Below are positions 44,721-52,305 of a DNA stretch of 64,000 bases, piece by piece. Within the stretch, counting starts at the first letter, position 1. Each line of letters opens with the position of its first letter. Source of the DNA: Croceibacterium ferulae (lineage in GTDB: Bacteria; Pseudomonadota; Alphaproteobacteria; Sphingomonadales; Sphingomonadaceae). The position numbers and the translations under genes are program-made. The notes under the pieces are model-generated. The model had not been told where the DNA came from. It worked only from the letters and a program-made list of their open reading frames with translations, and searched no databases. Location: the NCBI RefSeq assembly GCF_003660445.1, contig NZ_QZVQ01000002.1:434001-498000 (forward strand). The letters are read 5' to 3'.

Positions 44721-45556
44721 AGGCGCAAGACCTGAACGGGGCCGCATGGGCCACCCTCTTCGCAATTGCCACGACAGGGAGCGCGGCCATCGCACAGGAA
44801 CGGCCCGGCTTCACCGACACGCCGGTGCTGCCCGACGGCAAGTGGCGCGTGCATGATGCGGACCGGCCGGCCCCCGACGTCGTCACGCCGGGCGCGATGC
44901 CTGGTGCCCCGCCCTCGGACGCCATCGTGCTGTTCGATGGCGGCTCGCTCGACGCGTGGCAGCCGCAGGGCGGCGCATGGATTATCGAGGATGGCGTGCT
45001 CACCGTCCCTCCACGCACGCCAGATGGCGGGGAGAATGCGCTCGTCAGCAAGCAGAGCTTCGGCGATGTGCAGATGCACCTGGAGTTCCGGTCGCCCAAC
45101 CCGCTCGAGAAAAGCTCGCAGGATCGCGGCAATAGCGGCATCTGGTTCATGCAGCGCTACGAGATCCAGATCTTGGATGGCTTCGACAACCCGACCTATG
45201 CCGATGGCACGGTTGGCGCGATCTATGGGTGGAAGCCGCCGCTGGTGAACCCGTCGCGCCCGCCGGGCGAATGGCAGAGCTACGACATCGTGTTCGAGCG
45301 TCCGCGCTTCGGCCCCGCGGGCGAGCTGCTGCGCCCCGCCTATGTCACGGCCTTCCTCAACGGCGTGCTGGTGCAGCACCGGCAACCCTGGCTGGGCGGC
45401 ACGATCTGGCGCCAGGTCGGCCGATATGAACCGCATGGCGACGCAGAGCCGATCCAGCTGCAGGATCACGATTCGCCGGTATCGTTCCGCAACATCTGGG
45501 TACGCCCGCTGCCGGAAGCCGCCAGCAGCCATGATTTCGAAGGTGAGGTGAAATGA
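44717..45556 (+). CDS. Secreted DUF1080 protein, likely 3-keto-glycoside hydrolase
   Basis: A 279-residue secreted protein (signal cut near AAIAQE, residue 27). The domain starts DAIVLFDGGSLDAWQPQGG and contains MHLEFRSPNPLEK, GNSGIWFMQRYEIQILDGFD and VTAFLNGVLVQHRQPWLG, matching DUF1080 better than the copy at 42558. Family members cleave 3-keto glycosides made by glucoside 3-dehydrogenases. It is coupled to both neighbours by ATGA overlaps, and a candidate dehydrogenase is encoded three genes further on. Confidence 0.9.
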   Translation: MKAQDLNGAAWATLFAIATTGSAAIAQERPGFTDTPVLPDGKWRVHDADRPAPDVVTPGAMPGAPPSDAIVLFDGGSLDAWQPQGGAWIIEDGVLTVPPRTPDGGENALVSKQSFGDVQMHLEFRSPNPLEKSSQDRGNSGIWFMQRYEIQILDGFDNPTYADGTVGAIYGWKPPLVNPSRPPGEWQSYDIVFERPRFGPAGELLRPAYVTAFLNGVLVQHRQPWLGGTIWRQVGRYEPHGDAEPIQLQDHDSPVSFRNIWVRPLPEAASSHDFEGEVK

Positions 45557-46113
45557 ACATCGATCGAAGGGATGCGCTGGCGGGCATGGTGGCGATGTTC
45601 GGCGCCAGCCTGTTCGCGCCGATCGCCCGCGCGGCCGCCACCCAGATGGTGCCGATCAGCGACGGTCCGCCAATCGTCGCGGTCTTCAGCCCGCAGCAAC
45701 GCGCATTGATGGTCGCGTTGAGCGAGCGGGTGATGCCCACCACCGACACGCCCGGCGCGATCGAGGCCGGCGTTCCGGACTTTGTCGAGAAGCTGCTGGC
45801 GGACTGGGCCCTGCCGGAGGATCGCACGCCCATTCTCGCCGGTCTCGACGCGATCGAGGCGCGCAGCCTGGCCGATAACGGCGTCTCCGCCGCCATGGCG
45901 ACACCGGAGCAGCAGGATGCCCTGCTGACGCTGGCGATGAATGATGCGCTGCCCGGTGGCGCCGCCTTCTTTGAACCGTTCCGCCAGATTGTCCTCACCG
46001 GATACTTCACGTCCGAAGTCGGCATCATGCAGGAACGCGAATATCTGCCGGTCCCCGGGCGCTATGATGGCGCCTACCCCTACGCTCAGGTCAACAAGGT
46101 ATTTTCGTCATGA
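45553..46113 (+). CDS. Gluconate 2-dehydrogenase subunit 3 family protein (small Tat subunit of a GMC dehydrogenase)
   Basis: A 186-residue protein with a Tat signal (MNIDRRDALAGMVAMFGASL). The mature part matches gluconate 2-dehydrogenase subunit 3: FSPQQRALMVALSERVMPTT, DTPGAIEAGVPDFVEKLL and a conserved C-terminus with REYLPVPGRYDGAYPYAQV. In FAD-dependent glucose, gluconate and glucoside dehydrogenases this small subunit carries the export signal and takes the FAD subunit, which has none, through the Tat system. The GMC gene two positions downstream lacks a signal, so the pair fits this model. Confidence 0.92.
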   Translation: MNIDRRDALAGMVAMFGASLFAPIARAAATQMVPISDGPPIVAVFSPQQRALMVALSERVMPTTDTPGAIEAGVPDFVEKLLADWALPEDRTPILAGLDAIEARSLADNGVSAAMATPEQQDALLTLAMNDALPGGAAFFEPFRQIVLTGYFTSEVGIMQEREYLPVPGRYDGAYPYAQVNKVFSS

Positions 46114-46955
46114 TGATCAGCCGGCGGCGCTGGATGGCGGGCGGTGCCGCGCTTGCGACGACCCTGGCCGCACGGCCGCTGATTGCCGCGACCGTCACGG
46201 CACCGGCACGGCCCATCGGCCTTCAGCTGTATACGGTGCGGGAGCTGTTCTCGCGCGATCCGATGGGCACGCTCGAGCAGATTGCCGCGATCGGCTATCG
46301 CGAGGTCGAGTTCGGTGGTGGCGGGTATGACACGATGGACCATGCCGCCTTGCGGGCGACGATGGACCGCACCGGGCTGACCTCCCCCTCCATCCATGTC
46401 GGATATGAAGCGATGGAGGCCGATCTCGACGGAGCGGTGGCCATGGCGCAGACCCTGGGCGCCGACACGATCATCATGCCGTGGATGGGCGAGGCGCACC
46501 GCACGGCCGAAGCCTGGCCGGTGGCGGTCGCGAATTTCAACCGCTGGGCCGAGCAGCTCAGCAAGGTCGGGATCGGCTTTGGCTATCACAATCACGATTT
46601 CGAATTCACGGAAAAGCCTGGCGGTCGCAGCCTGTTCGACACGCTGGTGGCGGAATCCGATCCGCAACTGGTGCAGATCGAGCTCGACCTGTACTGGGCC
46701 ATTGCCGCCGGCGAGGATCCCAAGGCGATCATCGCCCGTCTGCCCGGCCGCATCTACGCCTATCACGTCAAGGATCGTACTGCCGCGGGCGAGATGACCA
46801 GCGTCGGCGAAGGGACGATCGACTTTGCCGACATCTTTGCACTGAACACGGAGGCTGGGGTGAAGCACTTCTACGTCGAGAACGACCAGTCGCCCGCGCC
46901 ATACCTTCCGGATATCCGGACGAGCTTTGCCGCGCTCAGCCGCCTTCGCGCATAA
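46110..46955 (+). CDS. Tat-exported sugar phosphate isomerase/epimerase family protein
   Basis: A 281-residue TIM barrel with a Tat signal (MMISRRRWMAGGAALATTLA). Barrel motifs include PIGLQLYTVRELFSRDPMGT, IGYREVEFGGGGYDTMDHAA, GFGYHNHDFEFTE (metal-binding His and Glu), LVQIELDLYWAIAAGEDP and IYAYHVKDRTAAGEM. It resembles the secreted epimerase-like proteins found with GMC and DUF1080 genes. It overlaps the small subunit gene by four bases and is 18 bases before the GMC gene. Confidence 0.92.
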   Translation: MMISRRRWMAGGAALATTLAARPLIAATVTAPARPIGLQLYTVRELFSRDPMGTLEQIAAIGYREVEFGGGGYDTMDHAALRATMDRTGLTSPSIHVGYEAMEADLDGAVAMAQTLGADTIIMPWMGEAHRTAEAWPVAVANFNRWAEQLSKVGIGFGYHNHDFEFTEKPGGRSLFDTLVAESDPQLVQIELDLYWAIAAGEDPKAIIARLPGRIYAYHVKDRTAAGEMTSVGEGTIDFADIFALNTEAGVKHFYVENDQSPAPYLPDIRTSFAALSRLRA

Positions 46956-46973
46956 TATCGGGGATCGTCGCAA

Positions 46974-48650
46974 ATGGCCAACATGTTCGATGCGATCGTC
47001 GTCGGTTCCGGGGTAAGCGGTGGCTGGGCGGCAAAGGAGCTCACCGAGAAGGGCTTGCGCGTGCTGATGCTTGATCGCGGGGTCATGGTCGAACACGGCC
47101 AGGACTACGAGTTCGACGGTGCCCCCGCCTTTGCCGTGCCCGGGCGAGACATGATGCCGCCGGCGTTGCTGGAAAGCGATTATTTCATCGCCAAACACGG
47201 CTACGTCGCGCCCTCCACCCGCAAGTTCTACAATAACGACCGGCTGAACCCCTACGCCTATGGTGAGGGCGAAAAGTTCTACTGGATCCGCCCAGGTGCG
47301 GTCGGCGGCAAGTCCCTGATCTGGGGGCGCTGGAGCTTCCGCTGGGCGCCCGAGGATTTCGAGGCGAACAAGCGCGATGGGGTCGGGATCGACTGGCCGA
47401 TCCGGTACGATGATATCGCCCCGTGGTACGATTACGTGGAGAACACGATCGGCGTCTCCGGATCGCGGGAGAACCTCCCTTACCTGCCGGACAGCCAGTT
47501 CCAGCCACCGATGCAGATGAACATCGCGGAGAACTGGCTGAAGGAGCGGCTGGAGGCGACATCGCCGGGGCGCAAGCTGATCAATGCCCGGCTGTCCAAC
47601 ATCACGGAGGACAAGCCGGAACACGGCCGCACCAAATGCCAGTACCGCAACCAGTGTGGCCGGGGCTGCTCGTTTGGTGCCTATTTCTCGACCCAGGCGG
47701 TGACGCTTCCCGCCGCCCGTGCCACGGACAGGCTCACGCTGCGATCGGACGCGGTGGTGACCAGTCTTGAATACGACTCGGCGACCAAGCGCGTCACGGG
47801 CGTTCGGGTAGTGGACGCCAATACCGGGCAGGCGGAGATCATCCCTGCGCGGCTGGTGTTCCTCTGCGCCTCGGCGATCGCGTCCACCCAGATCCTGCTG
47901 AATTCACGCATTCCCGACAGTGGCACGAGCCATTTTGACACGAGCGGCACGCTGGGCCGATATGTCATGGATCACATCTTCCGTGTCGGCGTGTCGGGCG
48001 AGATCCCGGGCTTCACCGACTATATCGAATATGGCCGCCGCCCCGGGGCGGTGTACGTGCCCCGCTTCCGCAACATTGGCGGTGAGGAGGGCGTGGGCTT
48101 CCGCCGCGGCTATGGCTACCAGGGTAGCGCAAGCCGCAGCCCGGCCGCGCCGGAAGGTTTCGGCGCCGCGATGAAGCACGGCATGCGCCAATACGGACCC
48201 TGGCGCTTCAGCATGGGCGCGTTCGGCGAGTGCCTGCCTTACGAAGACAATCGGGTCAGCCTGCACGCAGACCGAACGGATCGCTTCGGAATGCCGTTGA
48301 TGCGCTTCGACGTGACCTTCCGCGACAACGAGCTTCGCATGATGGACGATGCACGCATTGAAGGCGAAAAGATGCTGCGCGCGGCCGGCCTGTCCAACGT
48401 GACAAGTGGCCGGAGCGAGCACGTCCCCGGCGACGCGATCCACGAGATGGGTGGCGCCCGCATGGGCGCCGATCCCCGGCAATCGGTGCTCAACAAATGG
48501 AGCCAGGCGCACGACGCCGCGAACCTGTTCGTCACCGATGGAGCCCAGATGGCGTCGATCTCGTGCGTGAACCCCTCACTGACCTTCATGGCGCTCACCG
48601 CCCGTGCCGCCGACCACGCGGTGAAGGAGATGGAAGCGGGGGCAATCTAG
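46974..48650 (+). CDS. GMC oxidoreductase, glucoside 3-dehydrogenase-like FAD subunit with Fe-S cysteine motif
   Basis: A 558-residue FAD-dependent dehydrogenase without its own signal peptide. The FAD motif is DAIVVGSGVSGGWAAKEL (residues 6-23), then GGKSLIWGRWSFRW and the C-terminal SCVNPSLTFMALTARAADH with HEMGGARMG before it. Cys222, Cys228 and Cys232 (spacing C-x5-C-x3-C) match the ligands of the 3Fe-4S cluster of bacterial FAD glucose and glucoside dehydrogenases. Together with the Tat small subunit and the monohaem cytochrome c encoded just downstream, it would oxidise a sugar in the periplasm and feed the respiratory chain. C3 specificity is inferred from the DUF1080 neighbours. Confidence 0.93.
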   Translation: MANMFDAIVVGSGVSGGWAAKELTEKGLRVLMLDRGVMVEHGQDYEFDGAPAFAVPGRDMMPPALLESDYFIAKHGYVAPSTRKFYNNDRLNPYAYGEGEKFYWIRPGAVGGKSLIWGRWSFRWAPEDFEANKRDGVGIDWPIRYDDIAPWYDYVENTIGVSGSRENLPYLPDSQFQPPMQMNIAENWLKERLEATSPGRKLINARLSNITEDKPEHGRTKCQYRNQCGRGCSFGAYFSTQAVTLPAARATDRLTLRSDAVVTSLEYDSATKRVTGVRVVDANTGQAEIIPARLVFLCASAIASTQILLNSRIPDSGTSHFDTSGTLGRYVMDHIFRVGVSGEIPGFTDYIEYGRRPGAVYVPRFRNIGGEEGVGFRRGYGYQGSASRSPAAPEGFGAAMKHGMRQYGPWRFSMGAFGECLPYEDNRVSLHADRTDRFGMPLMRFDVTFRDNELRMMDDARIEGEKMLRAAGLSNVTSGRSEHVPGDAIHEMGGARMGADPRQSVLNKWSQAHDAANLFVTDGAQMASISCVNPSLTFMALTARAADHAVKEMEAGAI

Positions 48651-48706
48651 CGGCGGTGGCTGCCAGGCCCTGTGCACGAGCCTGGCAGCACCGGAAGGAT
48701 GCGGCC

Positions 48707-49096
48707 TTACTTCGCCCGGCCGAGGTAATCGATGACCGCCCTGCGCTGTGCCGCATCGGGCAGGGCCACGAACATCCTGGTGCCCCGCACCGTATTTGTC
48801 GGGGACGCGAGGAAGCGGTCAAGATTGGCGGGGGTCCAGGTCAGATCGGATGCCTTCATCGCCGCCGAATATTTGAACGTTCCCGCTCCCGCCTGCCGGC
48901 CAACCACCCCGAACAGGTTGGGTCCGGCGGTGGCGGCGCGATCGGCCGCGATCTGGTGGCAGGCGGCGCAGCGTTGCCGGAAAACCGCTTCTCCATTCGG
49001 TGCCGGCTGCGCGGCGACGCTGGGAACAAAGGACGCGCCGCCAACGGCAAGCAGGACGGCGCCTGCACACAACAAAGCTTGATAATTCATCGGCAT
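48707..49096 (-). CDS. Exported class I cytochrome c
   Basis: A 129-residue monohaem cytochrome c. A signal peptide ends near VAAQPAP (residue 30); the haem site CAACH is at residues 43-47 and the Met ligand is likely in RGTRMFVAL near residue 105. The remaining sequence (GPNLFGVVGRQAG, FKYSAAMKASDLTWT) is that of mitochondrial-type cytochrome c. It converges on the GMC dehydrogenase gene with 56 bases between, and no other cytochrome subunit is encoded in that operon, so it may be the electron acceptor. ATG 49090 is an alternative start. Confidence 0.93.
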   Translation of the reverse strand: MPMNYQALLCAGAVLLAVGGASFVPSVAAQPAPNGEAVFRQRCAACHQIAADRAATAGPNLFGVVGRQAGAGTFKYSAAMKASDLTWTPANLDRFLASPTNTVRGTRMFVALPDAAQRRAVIDYLGRAK

Positions 49097-49209
49097 CTTC
49101 TCGACTGTGCGGAGGAGTCGCGCCCCTGCGCTTATTGCTGAACGAGTCGCCCACGATCATACAGCAGCCTCCGGCACCGGCAATCGCGGGCGAATTGGTC
49201 CTGTCCAGC

Positions 49210-49229
49210 TTGGCTTGGCTTGGCTTGGC
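49210..49229. repeat. Short tandem repeat, (TTGGC) x4
   Basis: Four perfect copies of a five-base unit between the cytochrome c gene and the end of the glycosidase gene. It lies outside coding sequence, 11 bases after the glycosidase stop and over 110 bases upstream of the cytochrome c start. Copy-number change is possible, but no function is evident. Confidence 0.7.
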
Positions 49230-49239
49230 CTGCCGTCTT

Positions 49240-52200
49240 TCAGTGTTGCCAGCGGATCGTTGTCGCACCCGCGGGCAGGATGAGCAGCCCGTCCCTGACA
49301 GGTGCCCGCCTGCCATTCACGAGAGCCGCTCCGGGCTCACTCGCAAAGGGCCAAGGCACTGCCAGACCGTTCGGAGGCGCAGCGGTGCCGGCCACTGACA
49401 TCTCCAGTGCGCCGTTCCGCTCCCGAGCCGTCAGGTCGATCGTGCCCCAGCGGGTGCGCATTCCCCTGACCCGCACCCCATCCCCGGCAAGCCATTCCGG
49501 CGTCAGTCCTGCCACCAGCACCAGCCGGTCCGCCCCGATATCCTCGTATGCGAACAGGTCCAGCGCTGCGCGGATGTAATCGGACGCGACCCAGGCATGG
49601 GGCATGTCGCCGATGAAGCGGATTTCCCGCGGATCGCGACCGACCACTTCCGCCCAGCCGTTCCACGCCTGCGGACGGCGATCGGCCATGTAGCTGTCGA
49701 GCAGCGCATTGGCATCATCCCGCCGTCGCAGCCGCACCAGAGCCGAGACATTGCGCAGTTCGTAGGGTGTGTAGTCCGCCCAGTCCGCTCCCGGTTCCTG
49801 ACGTCCCAGCACCCGTTCGACCTGCCGGGTGAAGGTCCGGTCGAGCAGCTCGGGATCAAGCCGGGCCTGTTCGCCCGCAGGGTCCAGCGCCATGGTGGTG
49901 GAGGTTGCATCGAAATCACCCAGGCTGGTGGCGCCGGGAATGTAATCGATGTTCCAGTGATCCACCGCCGCATGGATGGCGGCGTGGATGTCGCCGGCGA
50001 ACTGGTCGCGTTGCGCCGCGATGGCGGCCGCTTCAGGCTTGTCCAGCACAGTGGCCGCAAACGCCGCGTCCTTGTAGCCCGCAAGGCCCCAGAAATCATC
50101 CCACAGGCTGTATTGCGGCTTGGCTGAATAGGCCTCGTGGCTGATGGATGGCGGCAGCAGGCCGTACAGCATCCGCCGCCCGGGGATCTGGTTTGCGGCC
50201 GTCCGTTCGGACAGACGCTGGGCATCCATGTACCGCCGCGCTGCATCCAGGCGGGGCCAGTCCCGCTCCAGCGACGCGCGATCGCCTGTGTAGCGATAGA
50301 GCTGCGTGACGAGGTGGATATACTCCCCCTGGCTGTCATTCTCCGGCACCGGATCGGGGCCGCGCGCATCGACGCAGCAAGGCACCTTGCCATTGTCGAA
50401 CAGCTTCGTCCCGTACCAGTCGGCGAAGGCGCGCACCGGCCCGGGCTGCCCCAGGCGCAGCAGCGTATCGCCCATCATCGCGCCATCCCGGATCCAGCTG
50501 CGCGCATAGGAGCGCGTGCCCGGCTTCAGCGCCGGCCCGTCCCGGCTCATCAACACATGGGCCAATGCCGTGCGGACCGTGTCGGCCACGGGCTGCTTGT
50601 CTCGCGGCACGGACAGCTCCACGCCGCCCAGCGTCTCGCGCCAGTAATCGGCGGTTTGGGCGATTGCCGCATCGAAGGCGGCCCTGTCCTCCGGCACCTC
50701 GTCGCCCAGCACTACCGGCAGATCGAAACTTTCCCCCGGAGCCAGTGCGACCGTCCACCTCATGGTCGCCGAGCCGAGGGCTGCCGGGTCGTCGATCGTT
50801 GGCGCCCCGTCGACGCTGGCCGGGTTCGCCAGAGCACCATGGTCGAAAGGTCGGGCGGCGACGGCTTGCGGTGCGACAAGCGGCACCACCTGCCGCGTGA
50901 TCGCCGGATCGCCCGTCAGAGCGGATGGCGTGGTTACGGCCAGCCGGTTACCATCCCATGTGATGCCGGAGATCGGACTGACGCCGCCCTGCTGCGACAG
51001 GAACTGGGCCGGAGGGTTCACTTGGAACGGTCGCACGGCAAGCGCCAGCGTCAGGTTGCGCGGCGCGGAACCCGTGTTGGTCAGGCGATAGCGGGCCAGC
51101 AGGCGTGGACTGTGCTGATCGGCGGTCAGCGCAGTGTCCAGCGTCCACCCCTGTCCTGCCCAGGTGACATGGGGAAGCGGCAGGTAGCCGTCCGCCAACC
51201 CCTGGCGGCTTTCCACCTCCGCCCAGCCGACTGGCTGTTCGCCATCGATGATGAAGGGCTCAATGGAGAAGCCGCCCTTGGCGACCTCGATCGCACCATC
51301 TTCCCCGATCACGCCGCTGACCGCACCGCCATCGCTGGCCGCCAGCGTCCAATAGCTTTGTTCGGTAAAGCCGCGCGGATAGGTGCCACGCGGAGCATCC
51401 TTGGCCAGCGCGGTGATGATCGCGTTGGGCGTTTCCGACCATTCGCGCGGCAACACTGCGATCTCGGCCAGTTGCGCCGGCCGATCCGTGACAATGCGCA
51501 GCCACGCCGCTTCCGTCTGCGGCAAAGGGAGCAGGTCGCGGGCGCCATCTCCGCCTTCGACCGCGCGCAGCAAGCGCCATTCGCTTCCGTCGTCCGATGC
51601 CTCGACGCGATAGGCGCTGGCGAAATCCTCCGGTGCCCAGTCCAGCGCCAGTCCGCCCAGTTCGCGGCGCCCGCCGAGGTCGACCACCAGCGGCCGCGTC
51701 AGCGACACCGCCGTGTCGGCGCGCCCGTCCAGCACCGCGGGTTCGCTGGCCGTCGGTTCCGGGGGCGGACCCGCAGGCGGCAGGGCTTCAAGACGAAGGT
51801 CGTCGACTTCGAGCATGCCCTCCCCACCATCCCGGCCGCGGACCACCACGATCTCCACCGCCTGGGTGGAACGCAGGCGCTTGTCGTCGGTCGGTCCCCA
51901 GGCGAACTCCACGTCTCGCGGGCGCAACCGCAGCGTCTGCCAGTCGCCCGTGGGCCGGAAGTCCGGGCGCTGCACCCACCAGACATTGCTGCCATCGGCA
52001 TCGGTGAACTTGATCTGCAGATCGTTCAAGCCGCCCGTGCCGCGCACCCTGACCGTCAGGAGGAAGTTGTCGGGCCATTGGATCGGCAGCGCGCGGCGGG
52101 CGACGGCATATCCCGAAACCTGCCCGAAATCGTATCGAAGCGTCAGGGCGCCATCGGCGTCACCCACCTCGGCGGCAACGCCGTCCGACCCGCTCGCGCC

Positions 52201-52305
52201 CCATGCACCCGGCCGGTCGAACCCGTCGAGCAGGGTCGGGCCTTGCGCGCCTGCCGTCGCGGCGATGGCCAGCAGCGGCAGCATCAGCAGGGTGGAACGC
52301 CTCAT
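49240..52305 (-). CDS. Large secreted multi-domain protein, putative six-hairpin glycosidase
   Basis: A 1021-residue protein; ATG 52305 overlaps the GH144 stop (ATGA) and gives a signal peptide ending TAGAQ (21). Domains: an N-terminal beta-sandwich carbohydrate-binding-like domain (about 25-170, TLLDGFDRPGAWGASGSD), a discoidin/F5-8-type domain (about 195-285, VVDLGGRRELGGLALDW), a beta-rich linker, then an alpha/alpha toroid with SYARSWIRDGAMMGDTLLRL near residue 600 and YSLWDDFWGLAGYKDAAF, patterns of six-hairpin glycosidases. I cannot assign a GH family. Its coupling to GH144 points to beta-glucan breakdown. Confidence 0.85.
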   Translation of the reverse strand: MRRSTLLMLPLLAIAATAGAQGPTLLDGFDRPGAWGASGSDGVAAEVGDADGALTLRYDFGQVSGYAVARRALPIQWPDNFLLTVRVRGTGGLNDLQIKFTDADGSNVWWVQRPDFRPTGDWQTLRLRPRDVEFAWGPTDDKRLRSTQAVEIVVVRGRDGGEGMLEVDDLRLEALPPAGPPPEPTASEPAVLDGRADTAVSLTRPLVVDLGGRRELGGLALDWAPEDFASAYRVEASDDGSEWRLLRAVEGGDGARDLLPLPQTEAAWLRIVTDRPAQLAEIAVLPREWSETPNAIITALAKDAPRGTYPRGFTEQSYWTLAASDGGAVSGVIGEDGAIEVAKGGFSIEPFIIDGEQPVGWAEVESRQGLADGYLPLPHVTWAGQGWTLDTALTADQHSPRLLARYRLTNTGSAPRNLTLALAVRPFQVNPPAQFLSQQGGVSPISGITWDGNRLAVTTPSALTGDPAITRQVVPLVAPQAVAARPFDHGALANPASVDGAPTIDDPAALGSATMRWTVALAPGESFDLPVVLGDEVPEDRAAFDAAIAQTADYWRETLGGVELSVPRDKQPVADTVRTALAHVLMSRDGPALKPGTRSYARSWIRDGAMMGDTLLRLGQPGPVRAFADWYGTKLFDNGKVPCCVDARGPDPVPENDSQGEYIHLVTQLYRYTGDRASLERDWPRLDAARRYMDAQRLSERTAANQIPGRRMLYGLLPPSISHEAYSAKPQYSLWDDFWGLAGYKDAAFAATVLDKPEAAAIAAQRDQFAGDIHAAIHAAVDHWNIDYIPGATSLGDFDATSTTMALDPAGEQARLDPELLDRTFTRQVERVLGRQEPGADWADYTPYELRNVSALVRLRRRDDANALLDSYMADRRPQAWNGWAEVVGRDPREIRFIGDMPHAWVASDYIRAALDLFAYEDIGADRLVLVAGLTPEWLAGDGVRVRGMRTRWGTIDLTARERNGALEMSVAGTAAPPNGLAVPWPFASEPGAALVNGRRAPVRDGLLILPAGATTIRWQH

